A DNA stretch of 64,000 nucleotides from the NCBI GenBank assembly GCA_003415625.1, contig PYIU01000006.1, positions 868,001-932,000 on the forward strand. The letters are read 5' to 3'. Positions 1 to 10,785 of the stretch are shown one piece after another. The notes under the pieces were generated by a model. It was not told where the DNA came from and did not search any database. It saw only the letters and a list, made by a program, of their open reading frames with translations. The position numbers and the translations under genes are program-made. Positions within the stretch are counted from its first letter, which is position 1; each line of letters opens with the position of its first letter. This stretch comes from Aquanectria penicillioides. Taxonomy: Eukaryota; Ascomycota; Sordariomycetes; Hypocreales; Nectriaceae.

Positions 1-1107
1 CATGTATATCACTTGACCACAAATCAGGTTATTCAGCCTTGGACTCTCTCTTGGCAGACCCAAGCTCTTTGAAAACCTTCTTCTAAAAACCCGCCGGTAT
101 CACTCCATTCTGGGTCTGTGGTCCGGCTATCAAGCGGGGCCGGCGCTTCGACTTGCCGTCATTGCGACTCGCTCGGACGACGGCGATCTCATTGCCGCGG
201 TTATTGACCAAGGTTGCGGTCACACAATCTCCAGCCTCATGGCTCATTCAGACGCAGCTGCGAGAAATATTGGCCTCCTCCCGCGCGCGCCGGTTCGCGA
301 ATAAGTTGGTTGAGGCCCAAAGGCCCGAGCCAGCACCCTGTATCGGGCCATGGACATGAAGCGTCTGGAGTCGTCAAGGACAACCGGCCGCAATAGAGCC
401 ATAACAGGGCCGAATACCCCAGCGGGGAAACGGCGCATTCTCTGGATTCAGCGAATGCTCGTGAGGCACTTCGCCCACAATACACATCCCCCAGATCCAC
501 TCGGCAGTTGGAGCCCATCACGGGAACTACAGACCCTGGCTCTTTGACCTCTGGCAAAATATCGGCAGCTCGGTTCTTCAACGGCCGTATTTGAACAGTG
601 GAGCCCCGAATGCCCCGCGATCGTCTTCCCCGTCTCCATGATATCATGACGGCGCTCCACAGAGGCCCCTCCAATTGACCCGGCGTTGTCACCGGCGAAG
701 CATCATTATGGGAGCCATCACGAGTCAGCTGGGCTGCGGGCAGGCCCCCCCCAGGGACCGTCGTGAACTGCAGCTAGGCATAGAACTCGGGGTTTGCCCG
801 GTCCGGTCCAGGGTTCCACCAAGATATGGCAGCAACCCACACTTTGAAAAATCCAGTGCGGAATTATTGTCATACCATTAAGCTCTTCGAATCCCCCATA
901 TTCTCCGCAATTACCCCGCACGAGCTAGTTCTAGCTTAACCACGCCGTGATTATGGAGACAAGACGGGTGTTGACCCCAAAATGCGGTGGGGCCAGTGTC
1001 ATTCAACCATCACGAGAGCTGGGATGACGAGGGCAGCTTCGGCCAAGTTGGAGAGTGGGCATCGGAGAACGCATTGAGAATTGGAGTTTTGGAGAAATTC
1101 GCCGCGC
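1..1107. other. Upstream intergenic region of the GH3 gene
   Basis: No coding region is convincing here. The short open frames on both strands have no recognisable domain and overlap each other. The right end is the promoter of the beta-glucosidase gene. The left end may hold the edge of a neighbouring gene's flank, but nothing identifiable is seen. Confidence 0.5.
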
Positions 1108-1113
1108 TTTTGT

Positions 1114-1126
1114 GAATATAAAAAGG
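1114..1126 (+). promoter_or_regulatory. TATA-like element of the GH3 gene
   Basis: An AT-rich TATA-type motif (core tataaaaa at 1117-1124) lies about 85-90 bp before the ATG at 1208, a normal distance for a fungal core promoter. The function is inferred from position only. Confidence 0.5.
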
Positions 1127-1207
1127 CAACGATGAGACGTCATTGCCAATGGGTTTCCCTACGCACAGCTCAAGCCTTCGCTCAGATCCCTAGAGCCTCA
1201 AGTCATC

Positions 1208-3716
1208 ATGGCCTCTGTTCTATCTCTGTTCGTCTCCGGCCTGCTTGCAGCGTCTGCTGTCAACGGCCAATCCTATGATGCCAGCGCCCGAGATGAAGAT
1301 GCCTTCAGTTATGTTCAGCCCCTGAACACTACTATCCTCGGACCCTATGGCCACTCTCCCGCAGTCCTTCCATCCCGTATGTGTTCAATTGTGTTTAGAA
1401 GTCAACAATACAACAATCGACTAACATTTTTCTGCAGCCAACGCCACCGGAAATGGCTGGGAAGCTGCCTTCAAGAAGGCAAAGGCCTTCGTGGCCAAGC
1501 TCACCCTCGATGAGAAGGCCGACATGGTTACGGGTACTCCCGGACCCTGTGTCGGCAACATCATCGCCATCCCTCGTCTTGGCTTCAACGGCCTCTGTCT
1601 CCATGATGGTCCCCTCGCGATCCGAGTCGCCGACTACGCTAGTGTCTTCTCCGCTGGTGTCTCTGCTGCGTCCACGTGGGACAAGGATATCCTGTACGAG
1701 AGAGGATATGCCATGGGCAAGGAGTTCAGGGCAAAGGGAGCCCACATTCTTCTCGGACCGGTTGCAGGTCCTCTTGGCCGCTCTGCATACTCGGGCCGAA
1801 ACTGGGAGGGCTTCTCGCCCGACCCATACCTGACTGGCGTTGCCATGTACGAGACCATCAAGGGCCACCAGGACGCCGGTGTCCAGGCTACTGCTAAGCA
1901 CTTCATCGGAAACGAGCAGGAGACTCAGCGAAACCCCACCTTCGACTCCAATGGCACTATCACCGACGTTATCCAGGAGGCCATCTCGTCCAACATCGAT
2001 GATCGAACTATGCATGAGCTGTACCTGTGGCCCTTCGCCAACGCTGCCAAGGCCAACTGCGCTAGCTTCATGTGCTCTTACCAGAGACTCAATGGCTCAT
2101 ATTCTTGCGAGAACTCCAAGGCCCTTAACGGCCTGTTGAAGGAGGAGCTTGGATTCCAGGGTTACGTCATGTCGGATTGGGGCGGCACCCACTCTGGTGT
2201 TTCCTCCATTGAGGGCGGTCTTGATATGGACATGCCCGGCGGCATTGGCACCTATGGCACATATTTCGAAGCTGGGTCTTTCTTCGGCCAGAATGTGACT
2301 CTCGCTGTCCAGAACGGAACCGTGGAGGAGTCTCGCATTGATGATATGATCATCCGTATCATGACCCCCTACTACTGGCTTGGCCAGGACAAGGGCTTCC
2401 CTTCCGTCGACCCATCGAGCGCCGACCTGAACACCTTTACTCCCCGATCTACCTGGTTGAAGGAATTCAACTTGACGGGCGAGAGCAGCCGTGACGTCCG
2501 TGGAAACCACGGCGATCTTATCCGCAAGCATGGTGCCCAGGCTACCATTCTCCTCAAGAACAAGAACAATGCTCTTCCACTCAAGGCCCCCAAGTCCATC
2601 GCTGTTTTCGGCAACGACGCCGGCGATGATACCCAGGGCTTCTACAACCAGAATGACTTCGAGTACGGCACCCTCACAGCCGGCGGTGGTTCTGGCACTG
2701 GCCGTCTGACCTATCTCATTTCTCCCCTGGCTGCCATCAATGCCCGCGCCAAGAAGGACAAGTCTCTCGTCCAGCAGTGGTTGAACAACACTCTCATCAC
2801 CTCCAGCGAGCTTCCCGACCTCTGGATTCCCGCCCCCCCTGATGTCTGTCTTGTCTTCCTCAAGACCTGGGCTGAGGAGGCCAAGGACCGAGAGCACCTC
2901 AGCGTCGACTGGGACGGCGATGAAGTTGTTGAGTCTGTTGCTAAGTACTGCAACAACACCATCGTCGTTACCCACTCTTCTGGCATCAACACTCTTCCTT
3001 GGGCCGACCACGAGAACGTCACTGCGATTCTTGCTGCCCACTACCCCGGACAGGAGAGCGGCAACTCCATCATCGATGTTCTCTACGGCGACGTCAACCC
3101 CTCCGGAAAGCTCCCCTACACCATTGCCTACAACGGCAGCGACTACAATGCTCCTCCCACCACGGCGGTCAACACCACTGGCACTTATGATTGGCAATCT
3201 TGGTTCGACGAGAAGCTCGAGATTGACTACCGCTACTTCGACGCCCAGAACATCAGCGTTCGCTACGAGTTCGGTTTCGGCCTGTCCTACTCTACCTTCA
3301 AGATTGCCAACATCAAGGCTGAGGCCCTGGCTGACAAGTTTACGTCCAAGCCTGAGCAACAACCCATCCAACCCGGTGGAAACCCTGCTCTCTGGGAGGG
3401 CGTGTACAACGTCTCTGTGGCCGTGACCAACACCGGAAAGGTGTACGGCGCTACCGTCCCTCAGCTCTACGTGACCTTCCCTGACAGCACTCCCGCTGGT
3501 ACCCCTCCCAAGCAGCTTCGAGGTTTCGACAAGGTCGGCCTCAAAGCAGGCGAGACTACGACGGTTAGCTTCGAGTTGCTTAGGAGAGACCTTAGCTACT
3601 GGGACATTGTGTCCCAGGAATGGCTTATCCCCTCTGGCGAGTTTACCATCAGTGTCGGCTTCAGCAGCCGAGATCTTAAGGAGGTGACCAAGATTACTCT
3701 TGTGAAGGAGGCTTGA
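1208..3716 (+). CDS. Secreted beta-glucosidase, glycoside hydrolase family 3
   Basis: Hydrolyses terminal beta-glucosyl residues of cello-oligosaccharides and related glucosides outside the cell. There are two exons, 1208-1376 and 1438-3716. The 61-bp intron starts gtatgt, has a ctaac branch site at 1421-1425 and ends tgcag. The spliced protein is 815 aa, the usual length for fungal secreted GH3 enzymes. The first 20 residues form a signal peptide (cleavage probably after AVNG). An N-terminal GH3 barrel is followed by the alpha/beta sandwich and a C-terminal fibronectin-III-like domain (about residues 700-815). The nucleophile is Asp303 in the motif VMSDWGGTHSG. Many N-glycosylation sequons (NTT, NGT, NVT) fit secretion. 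It converges on the ceramide glucosyltransferase gene with only 141 bp between stop codons. The family call is secure; preferred substrate cannot be read from sequence. Confidence 0.95.
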
Positions 3717-3857
3717 TAATTAGGATTGATGATAATGATGATGATATAAAGTCAAGTTTAGATACGTGGAGAAACTGTAGATCTCGAAATGCTATCCGTT
3801 ACGCATTACGCATTAGACCCCGGAAATCCGTCTCTTCTATGATGGTCGTGATCTCAT

Positions 3858-5509
3858 TCAATCGACACGATGCTTGTTTCGTGAAGCTGCCCTCTCAATT
3901 TCAGGGGTCCGAGCAATCCGATCTCGCGGATTCTCGGCGACCTCGTAAACAGTGGAATTAAAGCGTACCCGGAAAGTTTTCCCCCTCCAATAAACCGTCC
4001 TTCCAAGAACGACCGCCCACACCCAAATCGGGAGCGCAAGAGCCTCTCGGCCAAGCCAGGCAGGCAGCCACTCAAAGAATGGTCGCGCAGGGATGCCGCC
4101 CTGGTTTGATGACCCCTTGGCGAAGAAAGGCGTGTTGGCATCGGGTATCATTGTAAGTCCACTGTGCAATCGATGGAACATGAGTCGATCCCCCAACATC
4201 CAAGCGGTAATGGCACCAAGCCAGACGAGACCCATCGCAGCCCATGTTTGTGGTAGCCCGAACTGCTCCTTGAAAAAAGGCACGGTTGTAGCAGCAAAAG
4301 AGAAATAGGCGCAGCACAGGAATGCCTCTACGCCGGGCTCAACCAGTGTTGCGGGCATCACCGTGAATTTTCGAGCCCGGAGCCAACGGGCACGTCGAGC
4401 AGAATAAGCGCTCACTGACATACCCGACATGGGCTGAAAAGCGAGATCTCCCCAGACCAATCCATGGGTTCGATAGCCAGGGATCTTGGTTTTCCAGAAT
4501 AGGTCGCCAATAAGATGGTCCTCACAGATGTTATGAGAGAAGAAATCGACGCCAGTCTGTCGGTGACAGTTCTTTGGCAAGTTCGGGTTCTCAGCGGGGT
4601 TTGTGATCTGATCCAATTGCGACTTTCTGAACATGTTGCTCTTGCCAACGATGCAAGGGGCAACACCGACAGAATTGATTGCCGCATAGAATTTGGCGTG
4701 AGTGGTTGCCATAAACATCTCATCTAGACGACCACCGCCTTGAGACCAGGCACGTGCAAGCCCCTCCGAGCCTGACGAGAGTGTGGGGTCTGCGCCAAAG
4801 CTGTCATCGTCCGAACCAAGTAGAGTTTGGCGATCTCCCAACGGCGTTGAATAGTCGACCATGTCAACAACAACTGGCAGCTGGTGAACAAACTTGTATG
4901 GGCGAGCAGAGCTTCCCCCGACTCGGTACCCCATCAGTTTGTCCACCATGCGGCCCAAAACCCCGCTGCTGACCCAGACATTGCAGTCCGCAATCCATAT
5001 GATGTCGCCCTTGGCTTCTCGGTATGCCCTGCTGATATTTCGGATTTTTGGGTTCGGTCCAAGGTCCTCTCCGTATCCACCTAGGCCATAGAGCGCGGTA
5101 TCCTCGGACTCGACGAGAACGCAAGCATCGAAGGCGGGGAAATCCTCCACAATTTTTTGCAGGACCGGGTAGGCAGGGTCGCTTTTGTCGTCGACGCAGA
5201 GGCGAATGGAGAGCTTGTCAATGGGGTAGTCCTGAAGGAAGGACGAGGCAATGCATTCGTAGAGCTTGGGCTCGACACCCTTGACAGGGCGGATAATGGT
5301 TACATGCGGCGCGTTTTGCCCAAGACTAGGCGACACAGGAGGAGCCGACGGCCGCTTGAAGTTTCGCAAACTGAATATGTTAGAGGGTTGCCAGAGTAGA
5401 GTCGGAGGAGAAGCACGCACATAGCACGGATGCCAAGACTCTCAACAAGGACCACAATGACGCTCCAGACGAGGCAGATCCACGCGACCGTTTCGGTGAA
5501 TGAAGCCAT
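3858..5509 (-). CDS. Ceramide glucosyltransferase (glucosylceramide synthase)
   Basis: Transfers glucose from UDP-glucose to ceramide at the Golgi/ER membrane to make fungal glucosylceramide. Exon 1 is 5509-5421, exon 2 is 5370-3858. The 50-bp intron (5420-5371) starts gtgcgt, has ctaac and ends ttcag. The protein is 533 aa. An N-terminal membrane anchor (about residues 8-27) is followed by a GT21 domain. The hallmark D1, D2, D3, (Q/R)xxRW signature is visible: DD near residues 90-91, IADCNVW with Asp near 158, EDHLIGD with Asp near 314, and RRARW near 355-359. Hydrophobic segments follow (about residues 375-435) and the C-terminus is basic. Frame and length agree with a complete, intact enzyme. 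The neighbouring GH3 enzyme is secreted, so a metabolic link is not implied. Confidence 0.95.
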
Positions 5510-6438
5510 GATTAGGGTGTCGCGGCTGGCATAACTCGGGCGCTGGCTGGAACGAGTGACGGACAAAGGCAGCACCAGCAACAGGACCCGAGACAAGGGA
5601 ACAGGTTGTAGCAGGAGAGAAATTGAAACGTGGAATTGAGGAATCGTCAATGGAGAGACGGCAGAGGGACAGGGCGGTAACGAAGTGGGTAGACGACACT
5701 AAGACAAACCTGGGCTGGCTGGAACGGCCGAATTGCATGGAAAGACTCTCGACTAGGTAGCGACCGGTGCAGCAGATTCCAGGGCCTGCGCAGGTCCATC
5801 AGCATCAACAGGGAGGAGACCGGTAGCTCACGCGTATTCACCCGATTGTCTTGCATATGTTGGTCATGAATCTCACCACACAGCCCGGCAGGGCCGGGAA
5901 AGTCGGCGCGCTGTGGAAGCTGCCTGTAGAAGCTGGCCCCACTAGACGTCACTGTTGGCGGCTCTTGAACAGCGCGCCGGCCCACCACGAGGGAAAAAAA
6001 AAAAAGTTGAGCCGATCCGGCGGCCTGAGGCCTAGCGCCTTGCGCACGAGGCACCAAAGTGGGGAGCTACATCCAATCCCAGGAAAATTTCGTTGTTGCG
6101 GCCCTGGAAAATTTCCTTTATCAACATCGTCACCCTCAACCTCGTTCACTTTTTCTTCAACTTTTTCTTCACAACTTGGCCTCACAGCTGAGAAATCGCC
6201 GCTGTTGCCGTGACTGGACAAACATTGTGCCGCCTTGGATGGCCACGAGGATTGAACTCTCTCCTTCGTTGCTCCTGGGCCATGTCCTAGACAGGTTGGT
6301 CCTCTCACTCTTCCCTTTGAGGCACTTGATTCCATTCCCGTTTCATGGGCAAAGCCAGCAAGCAGTAGCTATAGCTCGCCATGGTAGCCATACTCCCTCC
6401 TCCCTTTTCCCCATACCCAATTATGCCTGGGAAGTCCC
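5510..6438. other. Divergent promoter region between GCS and SEN2
   Basis: Head-to-head intergenic region. It contains a 13-base A run near 5994-6006 and CT-rich stretches near 6130-6180. No gene with a recognisable product was found on either strand. Confidence 0.5.
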
Positions 6439-6579
6439 ATGGCCCCAAGTTGCGATGATGACACCTTTACTGTGCCAAGAGGAACCATTCACTTGGACCT
6501 CTATGAACGCCTTTCTTATAGACTACAACGGTATCTGAGGCAACTGGACATTCGGACTCCTTTCATTCCTCCGTCATAA
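6439..6579 (+). CDS. Short ORF of 46 codons upstream of SEN2, unknown
   Basis: A small frame runs from the ATG at 6439 to a TAA at 6577-6579. It reads like coding sequence: an acidic start, then a basic amphipathic stretch with YERLSYRLQRYLRQLD and an end PFIPPS. It matches no family I know. It ends 65 bp before the SEN2 start codon, so it would lie in the SEN2 leader. A possible 5'UTR intron (6531-6622, gtatct ... ctaac ... ctag) would cut through its 3' part. It may be an upstream ORF, the exon of an undetected small gene, or chance. Confidence 0.3.
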   Translation: MAPSCDDDTFTVPRGTIHLDLYERLSYRLQRYLRQLDIRTPFIPPS

Positions 6580-6628
6580 CTGCATTTGGCCACGAACACG
6601 CGACTAACATGCCTGTGGCTAGATCAAG

Positions 6629-6652
6629 ATGACCCCAGCGAGAAATGGCTGA
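6629..6652 (+). promoter_or_regulatory. Overlapping uORF at the SEN2 start
   Basis: A seven-codon frame (ATG at 6629, TGA at 6650-6652) overlaps the proposed SEN2 ATG at 6645 in a different frame. If it is present in the mRNA, it would reduce initiation at the main ATG. Function is inferred. Confidence 0.4.
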
Positions 6653-8330
6653 GCTTCAACCTTCAACCGTAGTGCCTGGAGCAACCCCGTCCGCCAAAGA
6701 CGCCGCTCGGCCACCTGTGCCTCAGCAACGAGGGCCTTCCCCACATCAGATCTATGCTCTACCAGCCCCGATCAAAACATTCCCTCTGCCAACGTTCTAC
6801 CCGAACAATCCCATATCGCTCTTCCATGTCGCATACGCATGGCTAGGCCAGTTTTGGTCACCGCCCCCTGCTGAGCCCTCAGTAATTCATCAGGGGGTCT
6901 GGTCGGCCTCAACATTCTCAGTACATGTCACGGACGAAAAGTCTACCCGAGCTTTGTGGGAGCAAGGCTTCTATGGCAAGGGTAGCTTAAGTCGAAGTGA
7001 GCCCAACTGGCTCAAAAGAGAGCAAGTTAGGCTGGGGCTTGAGGAAACACATGTCAGTGAAATCCTGACTGTTCAAAGACGTGAAGAACGTATTCGTGCC
7101 AAGTGGGAGCGGGCTCGCGTCGAACAAGAGGCCATCCGCAAGACAAGGTTAGAGGAATCCCAGGAGGCCGAAGCCCAAGAAGCCAAAGCGCGCGAGGCAA
7201 AAACCATGGTGGTGCGCAAGGTTGAAGAATTGGCCCCAGACCTCCCGACTGGACCGGAACCTCATTCCCCAGTCAGTCCACAGATGCTATTGGCTTTGCC
7301 AAATTCTGCGGCCGATTCCATTTGTGCTCCTACGAGTCGAGACATGACATCTAGTCGTGAGACTACACCCAGTGGCAAGAGTACCGACGAACACGTCGAT
7401 TTGCAAAATCAGCCCAACGGTGTCGTAGCATCCCATGGTTCCCTCGATGTGTCATCGAGTCTCAATGAGACAATCGATGAATCATCACTCAATTCAGATA
7501 CCATTGGGCATGGTAATATACAGGGCACAAGCATCTCCAGTCCTAGCAGCCCTATCGACGAAGACGATTCTAAATCGTTGAAGAAGCTGAAAAGCGTCAG
7601 GTTCTCTCCCAAGGTTGAGTCCACGACTTTCGAATTGACCGACCCGCCCAGTCCTAGCTATTGCCTGACACAGCCAAAACTGGGCGAGGCGCTGAGCGAA
7701 AAGACCCTGTCCGGAAAGGGCACTGTCGAGCCGCCGCAACTAGTACTGCAGAACAAGGAACACCTTCAGCTTATGCCAGAAGAGGCATTCTTCTTAAGCT
7801 TTGGGCTTGGTGCCCTGAAGGTGGTGGACCCAGCCACTGGAAAGCCCCTGTCTCCAATGGAGCTCTTCACTCTGTTTCGACAGTATTCACACTTCCCTCC
7901 CCGGGTTGAACCGGAAGAAACCGCGCTGCAACCGGATGACAACTTTCTTGTACACTATTCGGTTTATCACCACTTCAGATCCCTGGGATGGGTCCCTAGA
8001 GGAGGCATCAAATTTGCTGTCGACTGGCTCCTCTATACCCGAGGGCCTGTTTTTGACCATGCTGAATTCGGCTTGGTGGTTATTCCATCATACTCGGATC
8101 CTGAATGGAAGCAACTGGGCAAGCAGAGCCCGCAAAAGTCGTGGCAATGGTTTCACGCGACAATTCGTGTCCTTTCCCACGTCACGAAAAGCTTGGTCCT
8201 AGTTTACGTGGACGTCCCGCCTCCGTCGAAATTCGGCGAAGCCCTGGACAAGGGATTGACTGACATGTTCAAATTGTACAAAGTTAGAGAGGTGATGGTT
8301 AAACGGTGGTCGAGCAACCGAAACAGATAA
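6645..8330 (+). CDS. SEN2: tRNA-splicing endonuclease catalytic subunit Sen2
   Basis: Subunit of the heterotetrameric tRNA endonuclease; Sen2 cuts the 5' splice site of intron-containing pre-tRNAs. It is a single exon of 561 aa. The N-terminal half holds conserved patches around YALPAPIKTFPLPTFYPNN and WSASTFSVHVTDEKSTRALW. A charged helical segment (about residues 140-195, rich in E, R, A) and a Ser-rich linker follow. The C-terminal nuclease domain (about residues 435-555) carries the catalytic triad: Tyr464 in LLYTRGP, His472 in FDHAEF, Lys515 in HVTKS. The ATG at 6645 was chosen because conserved sequence begins soon after. An upstream ATG at 6629 is out of frame and short. The length is larger than yeast Sen2 (377 aa) because of the linker, as in other filamentous fungi. 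Confidence 0.93.
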   Translation: MAELQPSTVVPGATPSAKDAARPPVPQQRGPSPHQIYALPAPIKTFPLPTFYPNNPISLFHVAYAWLGQFWSPPPAEPSVIHQGVWSASTFSVHVTDEKSTRALWEQGFYGKGSLSRSEPNWLKREQVRLGLEETHVSEILTVQRREERIRAKWERARVEQEAIRKTRLEESQEAEAQEAKAREAKTMVVRKVEELAPDLPTGPEPHSPVSPQMLLALPNSAADSICAPTSRDMTSSRETTPSGKSTDEHVDLQNQPNGVVASHGSLDVSSSLNETIDESSLNSDTIGHGNIQGTSISSPSSPIDEDDSKSLKKLKSVRFSPKVESTTFELTDPPSPSYCLTQPKLGEALSEKTLSGKGTVEPPQLVLQNKEHLQLMPEEAFFLSFGLGALKVVDPATGKPLSPMELFTLFRQYSHFPPRVEPEETALQPDDNFLVHYSVYHHFRSLGWVPRGGIKFAVDWLLYTRGPVFDHAEFGLVVIPSYSDPEWKQLGKQSPQKSWQWFHATIRVLSHVTKSLVLVYVDVPPPSKFGEALDKGLTDMFKLYKVREVMVKRWSSNRNR

Positions 8331-8888
8331 CGCAGCAGCTGCGTAGATGTCCACTAATGTATTAATGAATGTACACGACGATTGGCTACAATGAATCACG
8401 AGACTCGGATGAATATCACGAGGGGCTGCACATAGGTGAAATTTGGAGTTGAGGCGGCTGTTTTGTGATAGTTTTGTAGGCCGAGTTATCCCAGGAACAG
8501 GGTTGAGTGATTGGTTCGTCATAAAATCCGTCAGCTTGGCTCGGCATTTGTCCGGGGTTCGACTGCTCCCACATCCACTGTCCAATGGACAGAGCGAACA
8601 AAAGCAATTTATTCCAAGCCATCTTACCATCAAAGACTCATCTTGGCTTCTCATCATGGCTATCCACGGGTTGAAAAACGCGGGGTCGGCCAACAACCCC
8701 ACACATGGAGCTATGCATCCCTTTCGGCCGAGGTATATCAAGCACCTAGCTCAAGGTCCATCATCTGTCATAAACTCGTCGTCAGCTTTTCTATCCACAA
8801 CTCCCGGAGCAACGTAGGGTCACTATCCTAAACTCCTAGCTCTGGGAAGGCCATTGTGCGTGTACATTGACTCTGTATTTTGCCCGTC
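8331..8888. other. Intergenic region, SEN2 to BBOX
   Basis: Holds the SEN2 3' flank and the promoter of the dioxygenase gene. Open frames here are short, overlap on both strands and show no domain. Confidence 0.5.
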
Positions 8889-10529
8889 ATGTTGTCTCCT
8901 AATCGCCTGCTCGCTCGGAGCTACTCGTCAACTCCGTCTCGTGCTCTCACAGTTGGGTCGAGCCTCTCATTCCTCGCTGCTCGCTCAAGCTCCTACGTTC
9001 CTCGGAGATGCCTTCAAGCAAGTGCTCGTTTGGCATCTGGGGGGCCCAAATATCCCTTTGAGTCTCCAAACAAGGGGAAAGATCTCCTGGATCAAAACCA
9101 GCAAAGCGTCTCAGCGAAGAGGTTTGATCAGCCCTCTGAATTTGAGTCTCGGGCTGTCATAGATGGCTCAATCGACGGCGATAAACCCATTACGGTCTCG
9201 ACTTCCAATCGATTTATCCAAATCGAGGACAAGGAGCACGGGGGATGGACCAGATTGGATGCTGCGGCGTTGCGCGATAGTTGTGCTTGTGTCAAGTGTA
9301 CCGATCCCTCTTCTGGTCAAAAGAACTTTGCCACTACAGATGTCCCCGCCGACATTGAAATCGACCAAGTCAGACTGGACAAGGACGGCCTCGGCATCAC
9401 ATTTATAAATGACATCCAGCGGCTAGCCAGGGGCGGGCATGAAATGGTGCTCCCGTGGGAGACGATCCAGAAGGCGCTGGGCCACAAAGATGTGGAGAAG
9501 ATACCATACCCGAGGCAAGATGCGGTCTATCCGAAAACCGGACGGACGTTCTGGGACAACGAGACAATCAAGAAGAAGGTGCGCAAGATCGACTATAATG
9601 AGTTTATTAAGGGCGACGAGGCCTTTTGGCAAACCATCCTCGACCTGTCTAGCCTCGGCCTGGTCTTCCTCAAGAACGTGCCCCACGATGAAAACTCCAT
9701 CGTCAATGTCACCACCCGCATTGCCAACATCAAGGAGACCTTCTACGGCCATACCTTCGACGTGCGAGCCAAGCCCGACGCCGAGAACGTCGCCTACACC
9801 AGCGGCTACCTCGGCCTGCACCAGGACCTGCTATACCTCGAGCGCCCGCCCGCCATCCAGATCCTGCACTGCCTCGAGAACTCGTGCTCCGGGGGCGAGT
9901 CCCTCTTCAGCGACGGCCTCCGCGCCGCCAAGCTCATGTGGCTCCAGGAGCCGCGCGGCGTCATGGAGCATCTCGCTCGGGTGCGCATTCCCTACCACTA
10001 CGAGAAGCACGGCTACTGGTACAAGCAGAAGCGCGCCCTCTTCGACGTGACCGAGGACGACGACATCCTCGCCAGCGTGTACTGGAGCCCGCCCTTCCAG
10101 GACCGGTTCCAGCTACCCACGGTCGACGTTCGCGCGTGGTTGGAGCCGGCGCAGCTGTTTGACCGCCTGATCAATGAGGAGAGTGCCTTGTACCAGATGA
10201 AGATGGCGCCGGGGGAGTGCGTCCTCTTCGACAACATGCGCGTCATGCACGGCCGGCGAGCCTTTGACGCGAGCGGGGGCTCTCGATGGCTGCGCGGAGC
10301 CTACATTGAGCGCGAGGACTTTGTCAGCCGTGTGCTGCACACGCCGGATGCCCTGGCCGAGGCATACCGCGGCGGTGAGGCGTGGGATCGCGCGGTAGAG
10401 GACCGCAAGTTGAAGGAGTCGGCCTGGTTCAAGCATGTCAAGGCAAAGGCCGACGCGCTTGCCCAGGGCCTGCAGGCAAAGGGAGCTGCGCAGTTGGGAC
10501 AGGAACACTATCGACAGCTCAATGCCTAG
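8889..10529 (+). CDS. Gamma-butyrobetaine dioxygenase-like Fe(II)/2-oxoglutarate oxygenase
   Basis: Probable last enzyme of carnitine synthesis, hydroxylating gamma-butyrobetaine with O2 and 2-oxoglutarate; trimethyllysine dioxygenase is the close alternative. It is a single exon of 546 aa from the ATG at 8889. The first 50 residues are rich in R, S, A and lack acids, consistent with a mitochondrial presequence. A small zinc-binding N-terminal domain follows, with the cysteine signature LRDSCACVKCTDPSS (about residues 135-150). The C-terminal TauD fold carries the iron ligands His311 and Asp313 in GLHQDLLYLE and His454 in VMHGRRAF, with the 2-oxoglutarate-binding Arg nearby in SRWLRGAY. The 3' half is much more GC-rich than the 5' half. 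Confidence 0.9.
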   Translation: MLSPNRLLARSYSSTPSRALTVGSSLSFLAARSSSYVPRRCLQASARLASGGPKYPFESPNKGKDLLDQNQQSVSAKRFDQPSEFESRAVIDGSIDGDKPITVSTSNRFIQIEDKEHGGWTRLDAAALRDSCACVKCTDPSSGQKNFATTDVPADIEIDQVRLDKDGLGITFINDIQRLARGGHEMVLPWETIQKALGHKDVEKIPYPRQDAVYPKTGRTFWDNETIKKKVRKIDYNEFIKGDEAFWQTILDLSSLGLVFLKNVPHDENSIVNVTTRIANIKETFYGHTFDVRAKPDAENVAYTSGYLGLHQDLLYLERPPAIQILHCLENSCSGGESLFSDGLRAAKLMWLQEPRGVMEHLARVRIPYHYEKHGYWYKQKRALFDVTEDDDILASVYWSPPFQDRFQLPTVDVRAWLEPAQLFDRLINEESALYQMKMAPGECVLFDNMRVMHGRRAFDASGGSRWLRGAYIEREDFVSRVLHTPDALAEAYRGGEAWDRAVEDRKLKESAWFKHVKAKADALAQGLQAKGAAQLGQEHYRQLNA

Positions 10530-10785
10530 AACACCAGCATTCAACAAGCGACATGTGATATAACGACGGGAGATTGCTTTATGGAACAGCAGGCCTTAGC
10601 ATAGCGAGAATGGTGTAGATTGATTGCAATAACCTTGCAATGATGCGAATGTCAACTTGGTTTGTTTTCCGGTATCCTCCTTTGCCCTAGTTACGCCAGT
10701 GCTTTCCCTCAACCAGATACATGAATCATGAAGTCGCACCACGAGCGACTGATTATAGCCACATCATAATGTACGACATAAGAAT

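Noticed and set aside
2097..3371. Long minus-strand open frame (424 codons) opposite the GH3 gene
   Set aside because: It is a mirror of the strongly C/G-ending codons of the glucosidase gene and has no domain.
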